This document shows, one piece after another, positions 1 through 5,838 of a stretch of DNA of 5,987 bases. Position numbers and translations under genes: made by a program. The notes under the pieces are model-generated. The model was given only the letters and a program-made list of their open reading frames with translations, did not search any database and had not been told where the DNA came from. Source of the stretch: Lachnospiraceae bacterium (lineage in GTDB: Bacteria; Bacillota_A; Clostridia; Lachnospirales; Lachnospiraceae); contig JAFWXB010000399.1 of NCBI GenBank assembly GCA_017523185.1, forward strand, positions 1 through 5,987. Reading direction: 5' to 3'. Each line of letters opens with the position of its first letter. Positions within the stretch are counted from its first letter, which is position 1.

Positions 1-54
1 GCCTATGCCTTCAAGCAGAAGCCTAACTCCCTCTTTTATTTTTTCTTGATCCAT
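1..54 (-). CDS. folE: GTP cyclohydrolase I, N-terminal fragment (runs off left edge)
   Basis: The minus strand from an ATG at 54-52 reads MDQEKIKEGVRLLLEGIG and is still open at the window edge. This matches the usual start of bacterial type I GTP cyclohydrolases, whose first helix reads M-D-x-E-K-I-x-x-x-V-R-x-(L/I)-L-E-(A/G)-I-G before the E-D-P-x-R-E-G-L segment. The enzyme converts GTP to dihydroneopterin triphosphate, the first committed step of folate/pterin synthesis, in the cytoplasm. A perfect AGGAGG lies six bases before the ATG, which supports both gene and start. Only 18 codons are visible, so the catalytic zinc ligands (Cys, His, Cys) cannot be checked. The gene points away from carB, and its upstream DNA is fused to the interior of carB (see the junction entry). 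The identification is by recognition of a short peptide; a chance match is unlikely but possible. Confidence 0.75.
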   Translation of the reverse strand, partial: MDQEKIKEGVRLLLEGIG

Positions 55-60
55 TTTTTG

Positions 61-66
61 CCTCCT
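61..66 (-). promoter_or_regulatory. Ribosome binding site of folE
   Basis: CCTCCT on the plus strand is a perfect AGGAGG on the minus strand, six bases before the ATG at 54-52. It decides the folE start. It also shows that this DNA is the 5' end of a minus-strand gene and not coding sequence for the plus-strand frame that happens to be open here. Confidence 0.7.
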
Positions 67-177
67 ATGTCTATCGTAAAGGATTTCTCCGACAATAAAT
101 TTCCAGATTTTCCTTTGAAATATTTGAGCCTCATCAAAACAGCAAAGCGGCTTGTATCCCACCCGCCGCCTTTTGAC
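67..177 (-). other. Upstream region of folE, with a GC-rich hairpin; truncated by the junction
   Basis: This segment belongs to the folE side of the junction. It holds an inverted repeat: 144-151 (AAAGCGGC) pairs with 165-173 (GCCGC, one bulged C, TTT), with a 13-base loop. T-runs follow on both strands, so it could be a weak bidirectional terminator of a lost upstream gene or a leader hairpin of folE. No convincing -35/-10 pair was found on the minus strand. The sequence does not resemble the tetrahydrofolate riboswitch as I remember it. G+C of 1-177 is 73 of 177 bases (41%). On the plus strand it is read through by an open frame that continues into carB, but the translation there (MIHFLPPMSIVKDF...) resembles nothing in CarB and has no ribosome binding site. 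Confidence 0.4.
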
Positions 178-184
178 TCCAATC
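172..184. other. Chimeric junction between folE upstream DNA and the interior of carB
   Basis: CarB homology starts abruptly at the TCC codon 178-180 (S-N-P-A-T-I-M-T-D), which corresponds to about residue 49 of the Escherichia coli protein (V-N-S-N-P-A-T-I-M-T-D). The codon before it is GAC (Asp), where CarB proteins have Asn, and everything upstream is unrelated to CarB. The crossover must lie at or just before 178. No insertion-sequence ends, target duplication or attachment site is visible. The event could be a genomic deletion or inversion that joins two loci, or a misassembly near the end of a contig. The sequence alone cannot decide between these. Confidence 0.75.
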
Positions 185-3100
185 CAGCCACTATTATGAC
201 TGACCCGGAAACTGCTGATGTAACATATATTGAACCTCTCAACGTAGAGCGTTTAGAACAGATTATTGCAAAGGAACGTCCTGATGCACTTCTTCCAAAC
301 CTCGGAGGACAGTCAGGACTTAATCTTTGTTCGGAATTAAATCAAGCCGGCGTACTTGACAAATACAATGTGCAAGTTATCGGTGTACAAGTAGATGCCA
401 TTGAACGTGGAGAAGACCGTATCGAATTTAAAAAAGCAATGGATGCTCTTGGTATTGAAATGGCTCGTAGTGAAGTTGCTTATAGCGTAGAAGAAGCTCT
501 TGCCATTGCTGACCGTTTAAATTATCCGGTTGTACTTCGCCCTGCTTATACCATGGGTGGTGCCGGTGGTGGACTTGTTTATAACAAAGAAGAATTAAAA
601 GTTGTTTGTGCTCGTGGTTTACAAGCAAGTTTAGTTGGACAGGTACTTGTAGAAGAATCCATTTTAGGTTGGGAAGAATTAGAAGTAGAAGTTGTTCGTG
701 ATGCTGACAACAATATGATTACTGTTTGCTTCATTGAAAATATTGACCCACTTGGTGTTCATACAGGTGATTCTTTCTGTTCTGCTCCAATGCTTACGAT
801 TTCCCAAGAAGTACAAGACAGATTAAAAGAACAGGCATTTAAAATTGTAGAATCCGTAGAAGTTATTGGTGGAACAAACGTACAGTTTGCTCATGACCCT
901 GTTTCTGACCGTATTATTGTTATTGAAATTAACCCTCGTACCTCTCGTTCCTCTGCTCTTGCTTCCAAAGCGACAGGTTTCCCAATTGCTTTAGTATCTG
1001 CAATGCTTGCAGCAGGACTTACTTTAAAAGATATTCCATGTGGAAAATATGGTACACTTGATAAATATGTTCCGGATGGAGACTATGTAGTAATTAAATT
1101 TGCTCGTTGGGCATTTGAAAAATTCAAAGGCGTAGAAGATAAACTTGGTACACAGATGCGTGCCGTTGGCGAAGTTATGAGTATTGGTAAAACATACAAA
1201 GAAGCCTTCCAAAAAGCTATCCAAAGTCTTGAAACAGGTCGTTATGGCTTAGGTCATGCGAAAAACTTTGATAGCCTTTCCAAAGAAAAACTTTTAAAAA
1301 TGTTAATTACAGCTTCTAGTGAACGCCATTTTATTATGTATGAAGCTCTTAGAAAAGGTGCTACTGTTGATGAAATCCATGAAATTACAAAAGTAAAACA
1401 TTATTTCATTGAACAGATGAAAGAACTTGTGGAAGAAGAAGAAGCTTTAATTGCAAACAAAGGTACACTTCCAGCTGATGAAGCTCTTATTTCTGCTAAG
1501 AAAAATGGTTTCTCTGATAAATATTTAAGCCAGATTTTAACAATTCCGGAAGAAGATATCAGAAATAAACGTATTGCACTTGGTGTAGAAGAAGCATGGG
1601 AAGGTGTTCATGTAAGTGGTACAGAAAATAGTGCTTATTATTACAGCACTTACAATGCCGAAGACAAAAATCCAATTTCTAATAACAAGAAGATTATGAT
1701 TCTTGGTGGTGGACCTAACAGAATCGGTCAAGGTATCGAATTTGACTACTGTTGCGTACATGCTGCGTTAGCTCTAAAGAAACTTGGTTTTGAAACCATT
1801 ATCGTAAACTGTAATCCGGAAACCGTATCTACAGACTACGATACTTCTGACAAATTATACTTTGAACCATTAACACTTGAAGATGTATTAAGCATTTACA
1901 AAAAAGAACAGCCTCTTGGTGTAATCGCACAGTTCGGTGGACAAACTCCACTTAATTTAGCTGCTGACCTTGAAAAGAATGGCGTAAAAATCCTTGGTAC
2001 TTCTCCATCTGTTATCGACCTTGCAGAAGACCGTGACCTTTTCCGTGCTATGATGGAAAAATTAGAAATTCCTATGCCGGAATCCGGAATGGCTGTCAAT
2101 GTAGAAGAAGCTGTAGAAATCGCAAATCGCATTGGCTATCCTGTTATGGTTCGTCCTTCCTATGTATTAGGTGGTCGTGGTATGGAAGTTGTTTATGATG
2201 AAGAAAGTTTAGAAGGTTATATGAAAGCTGCTGTTGGTGTTACACCTGACAGACCAATTCTTATTGACCGTTTCTTAAATCATGCATTAGAATGTGAAGC
2301 AGATGCAATTAGTGATGGTACACATGCATTTGTACCTGCTGTTATGGAACATATCGAACTTGCCGGTGTTCACTCAGGTGACTCTGCTTGTATCCTTCCA
2401 TCTGTTCATATTTCAGAAGAAAACTTAAATACAATTAAAGACTATACACGTAAAATTGCAGAAGAAATGGGTGTAAAAGGTCTTATGAATATGCAATACG
2501 CAATTGAAAATGGTAAAGTATATGTATTAGAAGCAAATCCAAGAGCTTCTCGTACTGTTCCATTAGTATCTAAAGTATGTAATATTCGTATGGTACCACT
2601 TGCAACAGAAATTATTACATCAGAACTCACAGGTAATCCATCTCCTGTTCCATCATTAAAAGAACAAGTAATTCCAAACTATGGTGTAAAAGAAGCTGTA
2701 TTCCCATTTAATATGTTCCCGGAAGTTGACCCGATTTTAGGACCGGAAATGCGTTCTACCGGTGAAGTATTAGGCTTATCTCCTTCTTATGGAGAAGCAT
2801 TCTACAAAGCACAAGAAGCGACACAATCCAAACTTCCATTAGACGGAACTGTTCTTATCTCTGTAAATAACAAGGATAAAGCAGAAGTTGTAGATATTGC
2901 AAAAGCACTTCATGAAAATGACTTTAAGATTGTTGCAACCGGTACTACTCACAAATTAATTACAGAAGCCGGAATCCCTGCTGAAAAGATTAAAAAGGTG
3001 TCTGAAGGTGGTCGTCCAAATACATTAGATGCCATTACAAATGGACGTTTTAACTTAATTATCAACTCACCAGCCGGAAAAGAAAGCGTACACGACGATA

Positions 3101-3258
3101 GTTATCTTCGTAAAGCAGCTATCAAAGGAAAAATTCCTTATATGACAACTATGGCTGCTGCAAGAGCAACTGCTGAAGGTATCCGTCATATCAAAAAATA
3201 TGGAAACTCTGAAGTAAAATCATTACAAGAACTTCACAGCGAAATCCATGATAAATAA
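178..3258 (+). CDS. carB: Carbamoyl-phosphate synthase large subunit, 5'-truncated
   Basis: CarB joins ammonia (from glutamine, via CarA), bicarbonate and two ATP to make carbamoyl phosphate for pyrimidine and arginine synthesis in the cytoplasm. The order is canonical. The first ATP-grasp domain has R-P-A-Y-T-M-G-G-A-G-G-G (538-573) and E-I-N-P-R-T-S-R-S-S (925-954). The middle oligomerisation domain follows. The second synthetase half starts at I-L-G-G-G-P-N-R-I-G-Q-G (from 1699), with R-P-S-Y-V-L-G-G-R-G-M-E (2152-2187) and E-A-N-P-R-A-S-R-T-V-P (2530-2562). A C-terminal MGS-like regulatory domain begins near 2842. The 1026 codons are uninterrupted and the C-terminus is complete. About 48 N-terminal residues are missing, including the first-half counterpart of the Gly-rich loop at 1699. 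The open frame extends back to a TTG at 46, but that part is antisense to folE and has no ribosome binding site; the first Met inside carB (ATG at 196) has none either. As it stands this is a fragment or pseudogene; the true 5' end and carA lie elsewhere. Confidence 0.95.
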   Translation, partial: SNPATIMTDPETADVTYIEPLNVERLEQIIAKERPDALLPNLGGQSGLNLCSELNQAGVLDKYNVQVIGVQVDAIERGEDRIEFKKAMDALGIEMARSEVAYSVEEALAIADRLNYPVVLRPAYTMGGAGGGLVYNKEELKVVCARGLQASLVGQVLVEESILGWEELEVEVVRDADNNMITVCFIENIDPLGVHTGDSFCSAPMLTISQEVQDRLKEQAFKIVESVEVIGGTNVQFAHDPVSDRIIVIEINPRTSRSSALASKATGFPIALVSAMLAAGLTLKDIPCGKYGTLDKYVPDGDYVVIKFARWAFEKFKGVEDKLGTQMRAVGEVMSIGKTYKEAFQKAIQSLETGRYGLGHAKNFDSLSKEKLLKMLITASSERHFIMYEALRKGATVDEIHEITKVKHYFIEQMKELVEEEEALIANKGTLPADEALISAKKNGFSDKYLSQILTIPEEDIRNKRIALGVEEAWEGVHVSGTENSAYYYSTYNAEDKNPISNNKKIMILGGGPNRIGQGIEFDYCCVHAALALKKLGFETIIVNCNPETVSTDYDTSDKLYFEPLTLEDVLSIYKKEQPLGVIAQFGGQTPLNLAADLEKNGVKILGTSPSVIDLAEDRDLFRAMMEKLEIPMPESGMAVNVEEAVEIANRIGYPVMVRPSYVLGGRGMEVVYDEESLEGYMKAAVGVTPDRPILIDRFLNHALECEADAISDGTHAFVPAVMEHIELAGVHSGDSACILPSVHISEENLNTIKDYTRKIAEEMGVKGLMNMQYAIENGKVYVLEANPRASRTVPLVSKVCNIRMVPLATEIITSELTGNPSPVPSLKEQVIPNYGVKEAVFPFNMFPEVDPILGPEMRSTGEVLGLSPSYGEAFYKAQEATQSKLPLDGTVLISVNNKDKAEVVDIAKALHENDFKIVATGTTHKLITEAGIPAEKIKKVSEGGRPNTLDAITNGRFNLIINSPAGKESVHDDSYLRKAAIKGKIPYMTTMAAARATAEGIRHIKKYGNSEVKSLQELHSEIHDK

Positions 3259-3300
3259 ACTGTAAATTTTATATAAAAATTTTATAAATATATCATTAAC

Positions 3301-3337
3301 AAATGGTTCTAGGCAAAATTGCTTAGAACCATTTTCT
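3301..3337 (+). terminator. Intrinsic terminator after carB
   Basis: A 14-base-pair stem (3301-3314 with 3321-3334, one G-T wobble) closes a six-base AAAATT loop and runs into TTTTCTT. It starts 42 bases after the carB stop codon. The left arm starts with three A residues, giving a T-run on the other strand, so some bidirectional activity is possible. It separates carB from degV. Confidence 0.9.
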
Positions 3338-3411
3338 TATGCAAAAAAACAATCACTTCTTTATAAATACTTTTTTCGCTTGTATACTTTTACCGAAATT
3401 TTAATTTTAGT

Positions 3412-3440
3412 TTGACATGGCTATTTTCACATGATAGTAT
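3412..3440 (+). promoter_or_regulatory. Promoter for degV (sigma-A type, extended -10)
   Basis: A perfect TTGACA (-35, 3412-3417) is followed by a 17-base spacer and TAGTAT (-10, 3435-3440, four of six consensus bases). A TG at 3432-3433 gives an extended -10. Transcription would start near 3447, leaving an untranslated leader of about 255 bases before degV. I found no better promoter closer to the start codon. The region 3338-3411 before it is AT-rich with nothing else recognisable. Confidence 0.7.
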
Positions 3441-3476
3441 ACGTTTCAGAGAAAAATAGTTGTTTATGAAAAGACT

Positions 3477-3550
3477 ATTTTTATAAAACATAAGATACAT
3501 ATTTTAATAAAACAATATTAGTTCGATAATTATTGCATTTTATTAAAACA
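3477..3550. repeat. Three imperfect copies of a 14-base repeat in the degV leader
   Basis: ATTTTTATAAAACA (3477-3490), ATTTTAATAAAACA (3501-3514) and ATTTTATTAAAACA (3537-3550) fit the consensus ATTTTWWTAAAACA. Copy-to-copy distances are 24 and 36 bases. The core of each (TTTTA-N-TAAAA in copies 2 and 3, TTTTATAAAA in copy 1) is palindromic, so they look like repeated operator half-turns. The surrounding DNA is about 19% G+C, so chance similarity is a real risk. Confidence 0.45.
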
Positions 3551-3573
3551 TAGCATTTCATATAATTATCGAA
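3522..3573 (+). repeat. Perfect 12-base inverted repeat in the degV leader
   Basis: TTCGATAATTAT (3522-3533) and ATAATTATCGAA (3562-3573) are exact reverse complements separated by 28 bases, a spacer that contains the third ATTTTWWTAAAACA copy. In RNA it would form a long stem; in DNA it could bind a dimeric regulator. No T-run follows directly, so it is not a simple terminator. Other inverted pairs in the same leader are AAAAATAGT/ACTATTTTT (3452-3460 with 3474-3482), ATTGAT/ATCAAT (3585-3590 with 3597-3602) and ATACTAT/ATAGTAT (3606-3612 with 3649-3655, followed by T residues). Confidence 0.5.
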
Positions 3574-3689
3574 TTTATATTAAAATTGATTTTTATATCA
3601 ATCTGATACTATGTATTACTAAAAATCACATGAAAAATATGCTTATAAATAGTATTTTTTGAAAATATATAACTTTTGCAACAATAAAA

Positions 3690-3695
3690 AAGGAG
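3690..3695 (+). promoter_or_regulatory. Ribosome binding site of degV
   Basis: AAGGAG at 3690-3695 is seven bases before the ATG at 3703 and fixes the start codon of the degV-family gene. Confidence 0.8.
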
Positions 3696-3702
3696 AAAAT
3701 GT

Positions 3703-4539
3703 ATGATTCGAATTTTAGTAGATTCCTCTGCTGATTATACACCAGAAGAATTACAAGCAAAAAATATGGAGTTAGTACCAATTACTATTACAATTGGAGA
3801 AGACAGTTATCAAGATGGAGTTACCATTACTCGCGATACATTTTATGATATTTTAACAACCTCTAGTGAATTTCCAAAAACAGCTCAACCATCTCCACAA
3901 GACTTTTTAGATTTCTTTGAAGATGCAAAAGAAAAAGACGATACCATTATCTATCTTTGTCTTTCTTCCGGTTTAAGTGGAACATTCCAAAGTGCTACAC
4001 TTGCAAAAAATATGGCTGAATATAACAATATCTATCTTATTGATACTTTAAGTGCGACACTTGGGATTCGTGTCTTAGCTGAATATGCTTGCAAATTAAG
4101 AGATGAAAATGTAGAAGCTGTTGCAATTGTAGAAGCATTAGAAAACTTAAAATCACGTATCACCATTCTTGCTGCTGTAGATACTTTAGAATACCTCTAT
4201 AAAGGTGGTCGTTTAAATAAAGCAACTGCTGCAATTGGCGAACTTGCAAATTTAAAACCACTTATTACTGTAACAAACGAAGGAAAAATCGGAATTGTAG
4301 GAAAATGTTTAGGACGTAACAAAGCCTTCGTTACTCTTACAAAAATGATTTGTGAAAAAGAAATGGATACAAACTTCCCATGTTATAGTGTTTATACACT
4401 TGGCACAGACAACTCTGATAAATTTGAAGAAAAATTAGCAAAAGAAAGAATTTCCATTACAGAACGTCTTCAAATTGGAGCAACAATCGGAGCACATGTT
4501 GGACCTGGAGCATATGGTGTTGTATTTGTAAGTCGTTAA
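3703..4539 (+). CDS. DegV family protein (FakB-type fatty-acid-binding protein)
   Basis: A complete 278-residue DegV-fold protein of usual family length. Characterised members (FakB of Staphylococcus) bind a fatty acid and present it to the kinase FakA, giving acyl-phosphate for phospholipid synthesis; they are cytoplasmic. Visible family motifs, in order: D-S-S-A-D (7-11) at the end of the first strand; T-A-Q-P-S-P (60-65), more often T-S-Q-P-S; L-S-S-G-L-S-G-T-F-Q-S-A (87-98), containing the serine that contacts the fatty-acid carboxylate; I-D-T-L-S-A-T-L-G (113-121); T-L-E-Y-L-Y-K-G-G-R-L (161-171); and I-G-A-H-V-G-P-G-A-Y-G (262-272) with the conserved His265. No signal peptide or membrane segment is present. 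The start is fixed by AAGGAG seven bases upstream. The gene is monocistronic by context: it has its own promoter and long leader, and no fakA-like gene is visible. Which lipid it binds cannot be told from sequence, and some DegV paralogues have no known partner. Confidence 0.93.
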   Translation: MIRILVDSSADYTPEELQAKNMELVPITITIGEDSYQDGVTITRDTFYDILTTSSEFPKTAQPSPQDFLDFFEDAKEKDDTIIYLCLSSGLSGTFQSATLAKNMAEYNNIYLIDTLSATLGIRVLAEYACKLRDENVEAVAIVEALENLKSRITILAAVDTLEYLYKGGRLNKATAAIGELANLKPLITVTNEGKIGIVGKCLGRNKAFVTLTKMICEKEMDTNFPCYSVYTLGTDNSDKFEEKLAKERISITERLQIGATIGAHVGPGAYGVVFVSR

Positions 4540-4665
4540 TCAAATATAAATTTTCATCTTAAAGTTCGACGCCTCCACCTCTATCGGTGTTGAGTTATCT
4601 CTCTCTAAGATACAATCTCCGGTGAATGGCAAAAAAGTACAGATGCATTTATCGAGTAAAAGCAT
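4540..4665 (-). CDS. Possible 41-residue protein, convergent with degV
   Basis: The minus strand carries an ATG at 4665-4663 preceded by AGAGG (4676-4672) with a six-base gap. It reads MLLLDKCICTFLPFTGDCIL followed by E-R-D-N-S-T-P-I-E-V-E-A-S-N-F-K-M-K-I-Y-I and a TGA at 4542-4540, so it ends exactly next to the degV stop. The sequence has a plausible residue mix and higher G+C than its surroundings, with two or three cysteines near the start. I do not recognise a family, and no convincing promoter is seen upstream on the minus strand. It could equally be a remnant of a longer gene or a chance frame across a structured RNA. Confidence 0.2.
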   Translation of the reverse strand: MLLLDKCICTFLPFTGDCILERDNSTPIEVEASNFKMKIYI

Positions 4666-4700
4666 AATATACCTCTTGCCTAAGCCCCCAATAGACTTAA
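4552..4700. other. Unassigned island of higher G+C between degV and the next gene
   Basis: G+C over 4561-4700 is 57 of 140 bases (41%), against about 19% in the intergenic region before degV, so this looks like former coding or structured sequence. Three readings compete. (1) Structured plus-strand RNA: 4563-4573 pairs with 4586-4596 over 11 consecutive positions including four G-U pairs, a short TATCT/AGATA hairpin follows, and GGCAA (4628-4632) pairs with TTGCC (4676-4680) around an inner ATGC-TTTA/TAAA-GCAT hairpin (4643-4665). (2) A minus-strand small gene (separate entry). (3) A gene remnant: the plus frame from 4550 is also open for about 60 codons but has no start. I do not recognise a family in any of these. 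Confidence 0.4.
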
Positions 4701-4708
4701 ATTTATAT

Positions 4709-4750
4709 AAAATCCTCTACTTTATAAAATAATAAAGAAGAGGATTTTTA
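4709..4750 (+). terminator. Intrinsic terminator downstream of degV
   Basis: A ten-base-pair stem (AAAATCCTCT, 4709-4718, with 4739-4748), one A-A mismatch, then six more pairs (CTTTAT 4720-4725 with ATAAAG 4732-4737) around a six-base loop. The 3' arm ends in TTTTTATTT. The left arm is also A-rich, so it may work in both directions. It lies 170 bases beyond the degV stop, so the degV transcript would include the island at 4552-4700 as its 3' tail. Confidence 0.85.
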
Positions 4751-4786
4751 TTTCTCACATGATAATTTTCCAATATATCTATAACA

Positions 4787-4816
4787 ACAATTTTATTTCT
4801 AAAAACACAATTTTAT
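4787..4816. repeat. Direct repeat of ACAATTTTAT with a 20-base period, overlapping a promoter
   Basis: ACAATTTTAT occurs at 4787-4796 and again at 4807-4816, 20 bases (about two helical turns) apart. The first copy ends on the first base of the proposed -35 and the second ends on the T of the extended -10. This arrangement resembles tandem half-sites for a regulator that binds one face of the DNA. The AT-rich setting makes chance a real alternative. Confidence 0.4.
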
Positions 4817-4824
4817 GATATAAT
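4796..4824 (+). promoter_or_regulatory. Promoter for the membrane-protein gene (extended -10)
   Basis: A perfect TATAAT (-10, 4819-4824) is preceded by TG at 4816-4817, a full extended -10. A weak -35, TTTCTA (4796-4801, three of six consensus bases), lies 17 bases upstream. Transcription would start near 4831 and give a leader of about 45 bases. The strong -10 with a poor -35 and an overlapping direct repeat fits a regulated promoter. Confidence 0.7.
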
Positions 4825-4875
4825 TATGATTAAAATAATAATGTTTTACTTATGATATTAGGAAGGACTTTATTT

Positions 4876-5838
4876 ATGAAAAAAAGAATTACTTTTAAAA
4901 ATATCTTATTAAGTATATTAGGAATTTGCATGATTCTATTTTTTGTCTATCTTTTTATGGAACAATTCATTTGGAAAACATCCAGCTACATAACCTTACA
5001 ATCTCCAATTGGTCTTTTTTTCTTTTGTGCCATTCTTTATGGTCTTCCAATACACTTTTTAGAGAAACGATATAAAGACACCAATTTAGAACCAAGCCAC
5101 TACAATGTAACACTTTCTTCTGCTTCTGATGTTGGTAAATGGATTTTAAGTGGTATTGCAAAAATATTTCTTATTATCGTTTTTATAATTATTATCTTTG
5201 CAATTCCAAGTTTAACAGAAAAATACATATTACCACTTATTATTAATACAAAAGAAACATTTTTATTTTCAAGTGATTTTTACTTATTATATATGTCTAG
5301 TGCTTTAAGCCTTGCAATGTTACTTTCTTGGCTTTATTCGAAACGTGGTATTTTTCCAGATGTAAAACATGACTTTTTTGCAGAAGGTGAAAAAGCACAA
5401 CTTCCAAATAATATCAAACACAATACTACAATAATAGCCATTATTGTATTTTTATTGCTTAGTATTTTACCCCTTTTTTATTATCAACATATTACAGAAC
5501 AAGGCGTAACACAAGTACATTTTGGCTTAGAAAAAACATATATTTGGAATGATGTGAAATCTTATAAGTTACAATCTAAATTTGATGGTACCTTAGATAT
5601 GATAATAGAAATGCATGATGGCAATAAAATTTCCCTTATGAATACAATATTGTATTTTTCAAATTTCCCAAAAGATACCTATCCAAATGATGAACAAGAT
5701 TTTTGGATTTATTTGGCTCAAACTTTCAAAGATAAAAATATTCCTTTTGATACAAACCATTGGGACAAATTATATCATAGCTTAAAATATGACTATTGGA
5801 AAGAACTTGCTCTCGCAATTAAGGAAGTTGGCGAATAA
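4876..5838 (+). CDS. Uncharacterised membrane protein with five predicted helices and a C-terminal soluble domain
   Basis: I do not recognise the family. From the ATG at 4876 it is 320 residues. This start is preferred over the in-frame ATG at 4852 because AAGGA (4863-4867) sits eight bases before it, while 4852 has no site. Hydrophobic segments fall near residues 8-28, 43-62, 90-112, 134-154 and 184-203. Lys/Arg-rich stretches at the N-terminus (M-K-K-R), after helix 2 (E-K-R-Y-K) and after helix 4 (S-K-R-G) suggest N-inside topology, placing the last 115 or so residues outside the membrane. That tail contains G-V-T-Q-V-H-F-G-L-E-K-T-Y-I-W-N-D-V-K-S-Y-K-L and then a hydrophobic I-I-E-M-H-D-G-N-K-I, a strand pattern reminiscent of bacterial PH-like domains behind membrane helices. 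This is an inference only. No enzyme motif, cleavable signal or lipobox is seen. It has its own promoter and no operon partner within the window. Confidence 0.8.
   Translation: MKKRITFKNILLSILGICMILFFVYLFMEQFIWKTSSYITLQSPIGLFFFCAILYGLPIHFLEKRYKDTNLEPSHYNVTLSSASDVGKWILSGIAKIFLIIVFIIIIFAIPSLTEKYILPLIINTKETFLFSSDFYLLYMSSALSLAMLLSWLYSKRGIFPDVKHDFFAEGEKAQLPNNIKHNTTIIAIIVFLLLSILPLFYYQHITEQGVTQVHFGLEKTYIWNDVKSYKLQSKFDGTLDMIIEMHDGNKISLMNTILYFSNFPKDTYPNDEQDFWIYLAQTFKDKNIPFDTNHWDKLYHSLKYDYWKELALAIKEVGE

Noticed and set aside
46..177. Plus-strand open frame from a TTG at 46 as the true N-terminus of CarB
   Set aside because: Its translation has no resemblance to the CarB N-terminus, it lacks a ribosome binding site, and the same DNA is clearly the start and leader of folE on the minus strand.
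428..2630. Several minus-strand open frames of 60-80 codons inside carB
   Set aside because: They are antisense shadows of a highly conserved gene, with no recognisable products.
3659..3687. TTGAAA (3659-3664) as the -35 of a closer degV promoter
   Set aside because: At 17 bases downstream the -10 would be CAATAA, which matches the consensus poorly. The promoter at 3412-3440 is much better.
4562..4580. GTTCGAC followed by GCCTCCACC, words resembling the 3' end of tmRNA (ssrA), which is a common integration site
   Set aside because: The 3' strand of the T stem is missing, no tmRNA body lies upstream (degV ends at 4539), and no integrase is present. The match is two short words only.
4540..4590. 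Minus-strand GATAGAGGTGGAGGCG and GAACTTTAAGA, resembling the first part of a lysine riboswitch
   Set aside because: The spacing between the words is wrong, and the rest of the element would have to lie inside the degV coding sequence, where it is not seen. No lysine gene is downstream on that strand.
4852..4875. Upstream ATG (4852) as start of the membrane protein, adding eight residues
   Set aside because: No ribosome binding site precedes it, and the AAGGA that serves the ATG at 4876 would fall inside the coding sequence. The added residues (M-I-L-G-R-T-L-F) look like translated leader.
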